Of a stretch of DNA of 64,000 nucleotides, positions 9,863 through 20,283 are shown piece after piece. The position numbers were made by a program, and so were the translations under genes. Source of the DNA: Porphyra umbilicalis (lineage: Eukaryota > Rhodophyta > Bangiophyceae > Bangiales > Bangiaceae); the NCBI GenBank assembly GCA_002049455.2, contig KV918839.1:62001-126000 (forward strand), in the 5' to 3' direction. Positions within the stretch are counted from its first letter, which is position 1; every line of letters begins with the position of its first letter. Under the pieces are notes generated by a model. It ran no database searches. It was not told the origin of the DNA and worked only from the letters and a program-made list of their open reading frames with translations.

Positions 9863-11221
9863 TTAGTAAAAGTCAACGTGTACACATTTCGTTGGATGAT
9901 GGATAGGTGAATATGACACCAATTTCATGCCCTGCCGTGCCACGTGCCAGTCGGGGTGTACAGTGGGTGGCCTGGATGGCGGGCGCGTGCCATAGGCACG
10001 TTTTGATGACCCAGAAGGCTGACTGGGTCTCGAGCTCTGCCACACGCGCCCTTCCGGTGGGCGCGCTTTCCAGGTGGGTGCGCCCTCCAGGTGGGCGCAC
10101 CCTCCAGGTGCGCGCACCCTCCCGGTGGGCACGCCCTCCCGGTGGGCACGCCCTCCCGATGCGCACGCCCTCCCAGTGGGCACGCCCTCCCGGTGGGCAC
10201 GCCCTCCCGGTGGGCACGCCCTCCCGATGGGCACGCCCCCCCGGTGGGCACGCCCTCCTGGTGAGCACGCCCTCCCGGTGAGCACGCCCTCCTGGGAGCA
10301 GCTGCCGAGCAAGCCGAAGCGTCCTATTTCATCTGCATCCCCTCCGACAGGACTGCCCTCGCCCTGCGCATGCTTTGCGTGGGCGCTGGTCGTGACGCCG
10401 TAGCCGGCTTGCCTGTCGCTACGGCGCGAGCGCCGGGCGCGGTGGGCGGCGCGCTGTGTCTTGCTGTCTGGCCCGCGCTTTGTGCGGGCGCCGGCCGTGT
10501 TGCCGTGCCTGGCTTGCCTGTCGCTACGGCGCGGGCGCCGGGCGCTGTGGGCGGCGCGCTGTGTTTTGCTGGCTTGCTCGCGCTTTGCGCGGGCGCCGCC
10601 CGTGTTGCCGTGCCTGGCTTGCCTGTCGCTACGGCGCGGGCGCCGGGCGCGGTGGGCGCCGCGTTGTGCTTTGCTGGCTTGTTCGCGCTTTGCGCGGGAG
10701 CCTTCCTTACTGCCGTGCCCGGCTTGTCTGAGCGGCGGCGGCCGTCTTCGCCACCGCAGCGGGCGTACCCGTGCCCCTCGAGGCGGCCGCGTCAGCGTCT
10801 TTTCTTGGTGGGGGGGGGGGGCACCCGGCTGGGTGGCTCCGCGCACCAGGTCCACCGTGTCGGTGGCGCTCTCCGACGTATCCTCGGGCGGCGGCGGCCA
10901 CGTGCCGCGCGTCAGTGGCGGGACAGGTGGTGGCGGCGGCGGCGGCGGTGGTGGTGCGGTTAGTGGTGGTGGCGTCGTGGGGGTGACGGCAGCGGCGGGG
11001 CTCCCCGCAGACGGCGCGTCGGTAACCTCCTCGGCGACGTCGGTGGATTTTGGGGCGGTGGCCGTGGCGATTGCGGTCGGGCGTCCACCCGGCCTCGGCA
11101 GAAAGGCGGGCGCGTTGGCGGGGGCGGAGACGGGCGGCAATGGCGGAGGCGGGGGCGGGCGGGCGTCGTCGGCGGGCGGCAGCGGCGGCAGCGCCACCGA
11201 CGGCACGGCGAGCATGGACAT
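9863..11221 (-). CDS. Hypothetical repeat protein: Pro-rich head, 35-aa and 6-aa repeats
   Basis: A minus-strand frame from the ATG at 11221, about 452 residues. The first ~150 residues are Pro/Ala-rich with two ordinary-looking acidic patches (SATDTVDLVRGATQPG). Next come about 3.4 copies of a 35-residue Arg/Ala-rich unit (105 bp; 10370-10735), then about fourteen hexapeptide-type units (18 bp; 10056-10310). Both periods are multiples of three and the frame survives throughout, which favours coding. No domain is recognisable. The extremely biased composition leaves open that this is a non-coding minisatellite block. Confidence 0.4.
   Translation of the reverse strand: MSMLAVPSVALPPLPPADDARPPPPPPLPPVSAPANAPAFLPRPGGRPTAIATATAPKSTDVAEEVTDAPSAGSPAAAVTPTTPPPLTAPPPPPPPPPPVPPLTRGTWPPPPEDTSESATDTVDLVRGATQPGAPPPHQEKTLTRPPRGARVRPLRWRRRPPPLRQAGHGSKEGSRAKREQASKAQRGAHRARRPRRSDRQARHGNTGGARAKREQASKTQRAAHSARRPRRSDRQARHGNTAGARTKRGPDSKTQRAAHRARRSRRSDRQAGYGVTTSAHAKHAQGEGSPVGGDADEIGRFGLLGSCSQEGVLTGRACSPGGRAHRGGVPIGRACPPGGRAHREGVPTGRACASGGRAHREGVPTGRVRAPGGCAHLEGAPTWKARPPEGRVWQSSRPSQPSGSSKRAYGTRPPSRPPTVHPDWHVARQGMKLVSYSPIHHPTKCVHVDFY
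10056..10310. repeat. 18-bp minisatellite, about 14 units
   Basis: Tandem variants of GTGGGCACGCCCTCCCG, period 18 bp. It lies within the minus-strand open frame and would encode Gly/Arg/Ala/Pro hexapeptides. Confidence 0.85.
10370..10735. repeat. 105-bp tandem repeat, about 3.4 units
   Basis: The marker GCTTGCCTGTCG recurs at 10407, 10512 and 10617, spaced exactly 105 bp. The unit is 35 codons and in frame with the minus-strand open frame 11221-9863. Confidence 0.85.
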
Positions 11222-12349
11222 GGCGGCGGCGGCGGCGCCCGCGGCGGCGGGTGCGGCGGCGCCCAACGTCTCGGCCGTCCGGCAGTTGCTCGTGGCGGTC
11301 CTTGGGGACGAGCTGACGCTGACGCTCTAAGGAGCTTCCCTCGACGAGTGGGGGGGGGGGGGGGCGGCGGGGGGCCCTACGGGAACAGAACCGCGATCCA
11401 AACGTGATATCGGGCATGCCCCACCCAGGAACACCAATGTGGAGGAGGCCAGCGGCGGATAAAAGGTTCCTGCCAGTTCCGGGGCGCGGTGCGGATCCAG
11501 GAAGCGTTCTGATTGGCCTTGGACAGTTCGCTTCTTGATGAATCTGGAAGCCTCCACAGTCATGTAAAAGCTTCCAATCAGGAGCCATGGAGCTTCATAA
11601 CCAAGGCTGCCTTGCCATACTTTTCCGCACAGCTGGCACGCCTAAGACCGGACGTACGCTGTGTCGTACGGTAGTTGCACGGGTCAGTGTAGGGTCAGTG
11701 CAGGGGGGGGGGCGTGGGGGGGAGGGGGGACGCGCGTACGACCGAAACACACGGCGGGAAACAACGCTCATCCTCCCCCCCTATCCGCAAATATGCTCTT
11801 TTGGTCATCCCTGTGTCCACCCCGCGGATACTCTTTCGTTCTTTTTCTCTTTTGCGAATACAGAGCAACCAGAGCAAACATAGTCGTCGCGTTTCTAGGC
11901 ACAGTGTGGGCATACTACTGCATCAAGACTGCCCCGCATCTTCACATGCAATGATGGTCGGGGGGGTGTGCCAGCGTTATGTCATGCTTTCAGCAGGTCC
12001 CCGTGCATTCGTCTAGGCAAGCGGGGAAAGAAGAGACAGAATCTGCAGTCCTTTCTTTTTTCCGAACCACTTCCCGAGAGACACTGGCCATTTGTATGTA
12101 GATGTTGCTCCCTCGGCTACCTGTTCGCTGGTCAAAGAGCGTGCTCAGGAGTCGACGGTTCGTGCACAAGGGTGCACAGCGCAACAAAATGAGCCACAGA
12201 GCGCTCGGAGAGCATTACCACAGTTGGATTTGTGGATGTCTTGTCCTTGTGTGGTGTGCATCTCGTCCGTGCCTGTCGGAAAGAGGTCTGATGCCACTTC
12301 GGTGCATGTCAATATTCGTGAAAGGAGCTTGAAACAAGAACACCAGTAA

Positions 12350-12540
12350 CGTCCCCTCGGGGCCAATGAGAGCGGATGACCTCGTCCACGTTGTAATCTT
12401 CAAGAAAATTTGGATGTAGAATCTGACACTCCCCCTTGTGACCAATGAGCAGTCGTACTTGAGGGAGGAGCCAATCCAGGGCCGCAAGTCGCTTGAAAAC
12501 CCAGAAAAGAAGGAACACTGCGTCTTAACTAGGCGTGCTG
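12350..12540. promoter_or_regulatory. CCAAT-rich putative promoter or terminal region
   Basis: Three CCAAT motifs (about 12361, 12440 and 12470) precede GTCTTAACTAGGCGT at 12522-12536. The same 15-mer, again preceded by several CCAAT motifs, occurs at 30974-30988. The stretch lies upstream of the TNP2-like pseudogene and may be its promoter or an element terminus. This is inferred from motif clustering only. Confidence 0.35.
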
Positions 12541-12917
12541 GCTGGCACCGTCCTGGGTGGTGCCCCGTTTGCGCGTCACCCCTCCGTCAGAGCCTATATG
12601 TTTCCACCCAGCACGGGCTCAGGTCATCATGCTACTCACAACAGCCACCAGCGCGCACTCCTCTACTGCCTTTTAGTCCACCCCCCACCACCACACCACC
12701 TCACCCCCCCCGCCCACTTTATTACCAGCTTTCTCGAGCCTCACATCTCATGCACCGCCCCCCCCTCGCCGACAACCAGGGTCTTCGGGAATGTAGCTGC
12801 CCCCTGTGCAGTGGCAGGGTGCCGAGTAACTCCTCCTGGCTACCCCGCAGTACCTGGTTCCTTCACGGGCGGTCACGGAGCGGACGTCCCTCTCGTCAAC
12901 ATCCGGCGGCGGCTGAG

Positions 12918-14045
12918 ATGCCGGCGGCTTCCAGCACAGCGCCCAGGAATACTGCAGTGGCCGCCCGTGCGGTCCCGACACTGGTGGCTGCGACAGGGGC
13001 GACTGGGCAAGTCGGCGGAGGTGATGGAGACGGGGGTGTGGGCGAGGCGGACGACGCCACTGGGAGCAGCAGAGAGGCCCAGAGCGCGCCAGCGCCAGAC
13101 TGCCAGCCTCACAGGTTGCGTCGCAACGGCATTTGCATCCCTGCGTCCGTCGTTAAAGACAATGTAGACGATTTTGTGGCCTACAACTTCTTTGTGCAGC
13201 ACTGCCTTTCCCCAGAGGCGACAGATGACTACCTGCGGCAGCGCCGTGCTGCCGGCACATGCCGCACGTCTCACCTCTTAAATAACATGGTGGCGGCAAG
13301 TGTCGACCTATACGATTGAAAGGTCGACTGCTGCAGCGCTGGCTGTGTCGCATTCACCGCTGGCAGACAAAATCTCACGGAGTGCGATATGTGTAAGGCT
13401 CTACATTACCGAAGCGACGGCAAGCCCCACAAGCAAGCGACTTACTGGCCTCTGCTCCCCGGGCCCAGAATGATGCTAACTGACCCCGATATTGGGCCAG
13501 GCATGGTCAACGCCATGAAAGAAGAACGGGAAGCCGCCGGTATCAGCTCTGTCGAAGACATCCGAGACTGGTTCAGCGGCTCCATCTTTCGCAAACTGGT
13601 GGAGCTGGGCTACTTTTCCACGAACACGTGCGTCGCTCTGAGTATTTCTACGGACAGTTTTCAAGCTTGGAGGCAGCGCGGTTTCGAAGGGTGACCGATA
13701 ATGGTCACAATCCTCATCGCCGATCCAAGCTTGAGGGTTCAAGTCGTTTCGCAAATTATCGTCGAAATCACCCCCGGACCGGGACGACCTGTTGACTTGT
13801 AGTCATTCCTGCACCCCATCGCGGAGGAGCTCGACGTTCTGGCAGCTGGCGTCAGCGGTGTGACCGTCGCGGGCTTCTCCGAGTTACAAGTTGTGCAAGC
13901 CTTTGTGCTCCAGTTCACGACCGACATGCCGGCAGGGGACAAGCTCCTGAACGCAATCGGGGCAAATGGCGAGCACCCTGTCAGATTTCGGGACTTCGCC
14001 GGAGTTTGGCACAAGCGACGATACTCCTACCCCCGCACGCACAAG
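12918..14045 (+). pseudogene. CACTA (En/Spm) TNP2-like transposase remnant
   Basis: One plus-strand frame carries an acidic leader, a Cys-rich segment (DCCSAGCVAFT, then TECDMCKA), a YWPLLPGPRMM block, and the TNP2-typical sequence STDSFQAWRQRGFEG followed by ITPGPGRPVDL and a DELxxL-like region (SFLHPIAEELDVL). The order matches the N-terminal half of TNP2-type transposases of CACTA elements. The frame is interrupted by in-frame stops at 13317-13319 (TGA), 13692-13694 (TGA, where the family usually has Trp) and 13800-13802 (TAG). It ends a few bases before the LTR at 14052, so the C-terminal half is missing. An ATG at 12918 is used as the nominal start; the open frame extends further upstream. 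Confidence 0.75.
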
Positions 14046-14051
14046 ACGACC

Positions 14052-14447
14052 TGTGGTATTAATAACGTTGGTGCAATTACCAGTGTACTGAGACAGACCA
14101 TAGCCAAGCAATAAAGCGAGTTCTATCGCCGTCGCGGCTAGGAAGAAAGACCTTTGGTTGAAGGGCATCCGATGGGGAGCCGGGTGGGGCCCACAACGGC
14201 GACCCCGGACCCACGGTGATTTAATACAAACGAGGGCACCGGTCGATCGACCGTCCGATCACAAGCGATCGTAATGAGTGCCGGCGGACAGATAAGACAG
14301 GCAAGCAAACAAACAATAAAAAATGAACAATGCGGAAGTAACCCCCCAAAGGGCGTGCCACAGGTCAATTCCCACAATACATGAGCTTTGGCCCGTCAAG
14401 GAGGCTACTTGTGGCGAATTGCCGATGGAGAGCAGAGATATGTCACA
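14052..14447 (-). repeat. Long terminal repeat, left copy
   Basis: About 395 bp, roughly 95% identical to 28152-28546 in direct orientation (around 18 differences counted by eye). Both copies read TG at one end and CA at the other when taken in the sense of the enclosed minus-strand gag. The outer flank is the TNP2-like pseudogene. A minus-strand open frame inside it with a hydrophobic N terminus (FFLAATAIELALLLGYGL) is present in both copies and is more likely LTR sequence than a gene. Confidence 0.7.
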
Positions 14448-14801
14448 TACCTCCAACGCGAGATTCGATCCGTCCCGGAGAGATCCGAGGATGGCGAAGC
14501 CCGATTGGGCGATCGCGGCCTCTTACGGGCCCGCGTGGGCGTATCCACCCAGGCGGTGGGAGCCGTGGGGGGCGCGCCACCCAGTCCCGATTGGGGGGAG
14601 GTGGCGGTTCGCCGTCGGCGGTCGCGACCGTCCGGCCACGCACGCGTGGGCGTGTGTGGCGAGCAGCTTGCGCTGCGGGTCCGATCGGCGCTTGTGCGTA
14701 CGCGTGCCCGCGCAGGCGGGTCGGCGTCGGAGTGGGGGCCAGGCGGCCGGTTGCCGGGTGACGAGCGTCGCGGTTAAGACCCGTCGGTGTGCGGGTGCGT
14801 C

Positions 14802-15074
14802 GTGCAGCACGTGTTGGGGTAACCGTCGTCGGCGCCGAGTGACGCCTACTTCGTCGGGGTTTGACTACCCCGATGAGACGGCGAAAGCCGGGACGCGGGT
14901 CCGTGTTGCCGAGAGTGGGGGGTGGGGTACGTACCCCGAGACCGGTTACCACCGGGTCGTGTGCGTGGTGCAGCGCGTGCTGGGTGGTCGACGTCGTTGC
15001 CGGGTGGCGCCGACCTCGTCGGGGTGTGAGTACTCCGGCGACGAGGCGAAATCCGGGACGCGTGTCCGTGTTTG
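14802..15074. repeat. Two diverged ~107-bp direct copies
   Basis: GTGCAGC(A/G)CGTG-initiated units at about 14802-14910 and 14968-15074 share a block that reads as TPTSSGFDYPDETAKAGTRV and APTSSGCEYSGDEAKSGTRV on the plus strand. Protein-level conservation between the copies hints at former coding, but the surrounding frame has no recognisable family. Confidence 0.5.
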
Positions 15075-15237
15075 TCGGCACGGGGTTATCCCGTGTTTTC
15101 TTGCTCACGCACAGGTCGAGGCCTAACGGCAAAGCTTGAGTGGGGGTGCGCTACCGCGAAGTGGCAAACCGCGAGGTTGCGGACCCGATGAGTGCGGGTT
15201 TGCGCTGGGTGAGGGGGGCGGCGCGCACGGCGGCATG

Positions 15238-15372
15238 GGCGGCAAGCCCGGTGACGGCGGCAAGGGCGGCAAGCCCAGCGACGGCGGCAAGGGCGGCAAG
15301 CCCGGCGACATTGGCGAGGGTGGCAAGCCCGGTGACGGCGGCAAGGGCGGCCAGCCCGGTGACGCGGTCGGT
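15238..15372. repeat. 27-bp minisatellite, five units
   Basis: Five units of GGCAAGCCCGGTGACGGCGG-type sequence, period 27 bp, encoding GGKPGDGGK on the plus strand or Pro/Leu repeats on the minus strand. Confidence 0.8.
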
Positions 15373-15445
15373 TGGCCTTACGGCGCGGGCGGGTTGCCTG
15401 GCGGCGACGTAAGGGAGGAGGAAGAGTTCGCACGCAAGTACCAGC

Positions 15446-15877
15446 ATGGCCGATCAGGCCGCGATGGCCGTTGACGGCGGCCATACCAATGGCGAGGCGC
15501 CCGTGCCCCACGTCGCGGGGGGTGACGAACCCAATGTGGAACGGTCCACCGACCCGGAGGTGTTTCGGCAGCTCAGGCCTAGCGGCATGTTCTATGCCCA
15601 CGTGGGACCAACCGAGGTGGTGGACGGGGTCCCGGTTATCACTGTCCATGGTCTCCGAGAGATTTGCATTCGCAACCGCGCTCGCGCGCACACTCGGCGT
15701 CTTCACGGCCGCTACGAGGCCCTGCCAGGCTTTGTCGACGTGTTGGCCGAGCACGGCGAACCTACCCATGCGGGTGACCGCTTGGCGGATGTCCATGGGG
15801 ACCCGTATTTTGGGAACCAGGGGCCACAGCGCCGTATATGCGAGGTCATGTCGTTTTGCAACGAAGTCATCCTGTAA
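15446..15877 (+). CDS. Hypothetical protein, 143 aa
   Basis: The frame begins MADQAAMAVDGGHTN and has balanced composition (FYAHVGPTEVVDGVPVITVH, then DVHGDPYFGNQGP). No family is recognised. It lies between the left LTR and the AT-rich inverted copy at 15950, so it may belong to the retroelement interior or to an insertion in it. The minus strand is also open, so even the strand is uncertain. Confidence 0.3.
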   Translation: MADQAAMAVDGGHTNGEAPVPHVAGGDEPNVERSTDPEVFRQLRPSGMFYAHVGPTEVVDGVPVITVHGLREICIRNRARAHTRRLHGRYEALPGFVDVLAEHGEPTHAGDRLADVHGDPYFGNQGPQRRICEVMSFCNEVIL

Positions 15878-15949
15878 CAGGTGACCTTGCACCCCTTTCA
15901 CCGTTTGGTATACACCAACGATTTGTTGTTTCCCGTGCGGGGCACCAAG

Positions 15950-16170
15950 ACCAGGGGCTTTGGAATCAGGCACTTTTGATTGCATTGGGATATAATCCAC
16001 ATTTCCTCACATGCACTCTGGATTGAGTATTTGACGAGGTCATATATCCAAAATCAGATCTTACTGGGACGGACAGAGTCAGGATCAATATTATAGTCGG
16101 ACATTCAATTAGTACGATTTTGGATATAGTTAGGATAGACAGATTGAATATATTCTCTTGGATGATGGAT
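15950..16170. repeat. AT-rich repeat, left member of an inverted pair
   Basis: A ~220-bp AT-rich stretch beginning CCAGGGGCTTTGGAATCAGG, clearly related to the reverse complement of 25430-25653 (shared blocks include ACTCTGGATTG, TCAGATCT and GATGATGGAT). Divergence is considerable. The right-hand partner begins exactly where recognisable retroelement protease sequence stops. Confidence 0.55.
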
Positions 16171-16648
16171 CTGAAAGAAGACTAAAATTGAAAAGAAATG
16201 AAGTGAAAGGAGACATCTCTCCAGGTACAGTCTTACATGCGATTTGAATACGCGTGTCTCTTCACAAGTCTTTGTCGCGATGAACCGCCGTCAAGTACCA
16301 TTTGGTTGTTGGAATTGATCTCGATGGTGCAGCGGTCCTCGTCAGTAGTGATCGTTGGAACTCTCGTGTGCTCACCCGGGAGTGCCCGTTCGGAATCTCG
16401 CGCGGGCCGTTCACAACAAGGCAAGCGGTTTCAGACACGGGACAGAACCGTTTGGGAATTTTCCGGCAAGATCGCCGCTTGGCACTGCCAGGTGATGGCG
16501 GTTGAACAGGGTGGGGAGGCATCCCCACGCGCCAGCACTGCGGCGCAGAATATGTGAGCCGGATCAGGCAAGGTGAAAATTCGATTCAGAATATATTATA
16601 TCCGGCCTTTGGAGAGTCATTCAGGCTCAGTATATCCAGCGGTAAATG

Positions 16649-17274
16649 AACAGAGTACGATATGGATACGCGGCTGCGGCATGGATTGTGGATTATTACG
16701 TGTATAATGTGCGGATATGTCTGGCTCTACTCTATCCACCTCAGGCCCTGACCAAGACCTTCAAGGCGGCAGCCAACTCGTTTTGCCGCCTTTTGCGGAA
16801 CTGGCCGAAGGCCGTCTTTCTCGCGCGCTCGGTGGCCACGGACCTCGCGGTACCGATCGGCCACGATGCCGGGTTCGCGAAGTACTTGGATCAGCTTACG
16901 CTGGTGGCGGCGGAGGAGAACGATGCGGTCGATGAAGATCGAGGCCCTCGCATGAGCGAGGTACCGAACCCCATTCGGGTGCCGATGTTCGGGACCGACC
17001 ATCGCCACGCGGCGGACACGCGGTTCTTCCGCGGTCGCAGGCTGCTGCCGACGGAGTGGTCAGCCGGATTCCTCCGGGCGCCGAAGTCATTTGACTTGTC
17101 TCGTTGGCTTCCGCCAGTCCCCGACTGCGAGCCCATGACCGATCTTTGGGTGACGACCCCGGTGGTGGTATCCAGGGCATGAGGTGGATAAAGTAGAGCC
17201 AGACATATTTGCACATTATACTCGTAATAATCCACAATCCATGCCGCAGCCGCGTATCCATATCGTACTCTGTT
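16649..17274. mobile_element. 626-bp foldback element
   Basis: Arms of about 102 bp (16649-16750 and 17173-17274) are inverted copies with roughly five mismatches. Weaker pairing continues outward to about 16585 and 17340 (TATATCCGGC against GCCGGATAAAATATA). The spacer is GC-richer and partly open on the plus strand, with no recognised domain. It looks like a MITE or foldback element that captured other sequence. Confidence 0.7.
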
Positions 17275-17664
17275 TTTTTACAACGGGATATAATGGGCCT
17301 AAATGGTTCTCCGCGGGCCGGATAAAATATAATCAGAGTGGACTTAATCTATCCAACGATATCCGGCTCCCAGAGTCTGTTGCGCGCCACGCACGCGCTT
17401 TGAGGCAGCTCTTGCGGCTGTGCAGGTGGTGAGGGAAGGAATGTGGACCACAGGCTGGGCGCTTCGTGGCCACAACGTAACATCCAACACTGTCTCTCGC
17501 AGCCAGGGCCGGGTCCTGAGAGCAGGCAGGTAGCAGCAGCTTGTGTATATCCGCTGCCGATGAGGAGCAGCAATCCCCCCCTGCCGACACGAGCGCACCG
17601 TGCCTCTTCTGTACCCTGTCGCCTTCTGCCTTTCGGCGCTGTCGGCCACCATCCGGCACTCAGC

Positions 17665-20283
17665 ATGACCGGGGGTAGCGGTGCCGGTAGTGGCACGGCC
17701 TCGTCGGCGTCCGAGGACGTGCTTGCACTGACTGGTGTTCCCTCTGGGGCTACCCAGGGTAAACTGACCCCTCCAAGCTCCCAAGAGACGGACGGACCGA
17801 CAAGCTCTACGCCGGCTGGCGCCACCAACTTTCTTGCTAGCATCGTTGGGCAGTACGCACCGACGCCACGGCTGGCGTGCCCGGCGAGTATCGTTCACGC
17901 CGGAAAGACCTGGACGGCCATCGACATTGGCTCGAAAGGTTGGTCAAAGCAGGACCATGCGGCGAACTTCTTTGACACATTAGAAGGCAGTGACCAAGAC
18001 CAGAGGGGCCACTTCGTGGTTCGGTGCCGTGTGTGTGCGCTCGCAGGTTCTACGTCGACCTACGTTCTGCGCGGCGGCAAGTCGAGCAACGCGTGGCGGC
18101 ACTTCGACAGCTTTGCGGCCTCTCCGCAAGTGAGCGACCTGCAGCGGCGTCGTCATGCTGCCGTCGTTGCCTTCCGTGCAAAAAACGCGCGTCCGTCGGC
18201 TGCGTCAACACGCGGCCGGGAAGGGCCCATAGACGGCTACTTACGGGCGGCGCGCACCCGCGAAATGTCGGCGTCCCAAGCTCGGCCTCACCATTTGCGG
18301 TTTGTTCTAATGATGGTGATGACCTTGTCGCCTTTTGCGCTGGCCGAGAACGAGTATTTGCTCGAATTTGTGCGAGGTCTCGGCGTTCCTTATGATCCAC
18401 CGGCGCCCTCTACTGTTCGCGACGTTCTTCTTGATGTCTTCATATTTTTGACGGGTCAGCTGCGGACGGAGGTGCGCCGACTGCAGGGCCTTTACCGCGG
18501 ACTACCTTTTTTCCACCTCATCACCGACCTATGGACTGAGCGGCACGGTTCGGGATCCTATGGCTCACTTGTGCTCAGGTGTGTGGACCCGGCTGTCGTG
18601 GCAGTCGCGGAGCTCCACCTGGGCGTCGCACCGTTCACGGGGCGTCACGACCACGTCAACATCCAGGCGTGGACACGCCGCTTCCTGCTTCGTTACGGCG
18701 TGCGGGACTGCGACATCTGCTCATCCACATCCGACTCGGGTGCCAACGTGAAGAAGGCATTGTCAGAGTTGTGGCCTCGCTGGGTGCCCTGCGCGGCGCA
18801 CACGATGCACTTAGCGGTCAAGGCGTCGCTCGGGACAACTCCGAACACGGCGACGGCAAGGGCAGCGCGTCGCGGGAACCCATCTTCTTCATCGTCGCTT
18901 CGGACACGCAGTACAAATCCTGCTGCCGCCTGTCTTCTTCGTCGCGGTCGCAGGATTGCCAACCACTTCCACAAGTCGTCGGCAAGCGTCGCCGCGCTGA
19001 ACTCTGTGCCACTTCCCGGTGACGAGGACCCCCGAATGGTGCTGACTGAAACGCCTGGACGGTGGGGTTCATCGTATCTGGCGCTTGTGCGACTTTTCAC
19101 TCTTATGCCGCGGCTTATCGGGTTTGGGGAACTACCGGACCTGACCGCGGCGCAACGGCATCAGCGTCTCGGCCGACAAGAATGGTCGGAGCTGCGACAC
19201 CTGATTGGCGTTCTTCAGCCCGCCTACGAGGCATGCGTGGCCGTACAAAGCTCGACCTTCACGGTAGCGGATGCGCTCAAGCTGATATGCCGTCTGAGGC
19301 GTACGATGCGCCTAGAGGAGTTTCCTTGCCCTCGGGATTTCGACAGGCCCCTTGCGGTCGGGCGGGAGGACATCATCAAGTTCCTTGCGGACGACAATGG
19401 TTGAACGGATCTGATGGAGCTGGACAACCAGCTGTACAGGCACCACTCGGTGAAGGTCACGTCGTCGCGCGCAGTGGACGGGCTGCATGACGGCGCCGCC
19501 ACATTCATCTGTCTCATCCAAGATGAGCTCGACCGTTGGTTCTTCAACGATGCCGACGCCTCCAAGAACTGGTTGAGTAACGATGCCGTGCTGGCGGCGA
19601 CCATTGTGACCCCCGGTGGAGCTGCCATGCTACGCAAGGCGGCCAGTCGAGCCGGGCAAGATGATCCTATTGGGAGAGCCCGTACGGCTTTGCTGAGAAC
19701 TGCGGAGCGTCTTTTGGACGAGGACGCGGAGGTGGCGTCCCGCCAGGAGGAGCTGGAGCGGGAGCGTAAGCGGTGCCGCACGACCCTAGTTGACTGGGAG
19801 TCGGACGCAAGTCGTGCAGCTGATGCGGAAAGCACTGCCGAGATTGTGATGCAAGAGTTGGAGCGCTTCGTTGCCATGCACGCCACAGCCATCGAGGGCG
19901 GGGCAGTGGACTTTTGGTCCGCCCATGGCGATGACTACCCGCACCTTCAACTCGTGGCATGCGCCGTGCAAATGCTGCCGAGCGGCGTCGCGGCGGCCAT
20001 CCGCGGGCGGCGGCACGTTGCCGGCGTCGCCGGCGGTGCTCGTGAGCGGCGGCCGGTTTGCGGCGGTGCTCCCCACCGGGAGCGGCAGGTCGTGAATGAA
20101 GACGATGCCGCCCACCGCAAGCGACATGTAGTCGACGACGTGGCGGAAGCTTGTCGCAGACTGCGGCTTTTTGACGTTGTCGCCAGTGACACTCGTGGGC
20201 GACAGCTGACTGCCGGCGCCGCGGTGGTCTCCCGGCCGCTCGGCGCTGTCCATTCCGATGACATCGACGGTCGGCAGCGTTGA
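17665..20283 (+). pseudogene. hAT transposase with an in-frame stop
   Basis: A single frame of about 872 codons from the ATG at 17665. It shows a BED-like zinc finger at about residues 115-150 (CRVC, then NAWRHF), the RNase H-fold block ITDLWTERHGSGSYG at about 287, the hAT motif DSGANVKKAL at about 356 followed by WVPCAAHTMHLAV, and the C-terminal hAT dimerisation block (DFWSAHGDDYPHLQLVACAV) at about 749. A TGA at 19402-19404 interrupts the frame between the catalytic core and the dimerisation region; reading resumes in the same frame. CGA to TGA is a plausible origin of this stop. Beyond about 20010 the frame turns into degenerate repeats, so the native C terminus is probably there. Confidence 0.85.

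Noticed and set aside
10056-10310. CRISPR array
   Set aside because: The units are contiguous 18-bp repeats without spacers, in a eukaryotic context.
14052-14168. Secreted-protein exon with signal peptide in the LTR
   Set aside because: The hydrophobic N terminus occurs identically in both LTR copies and diverges exactly at the LTR boundary, so it is LTR sequence.
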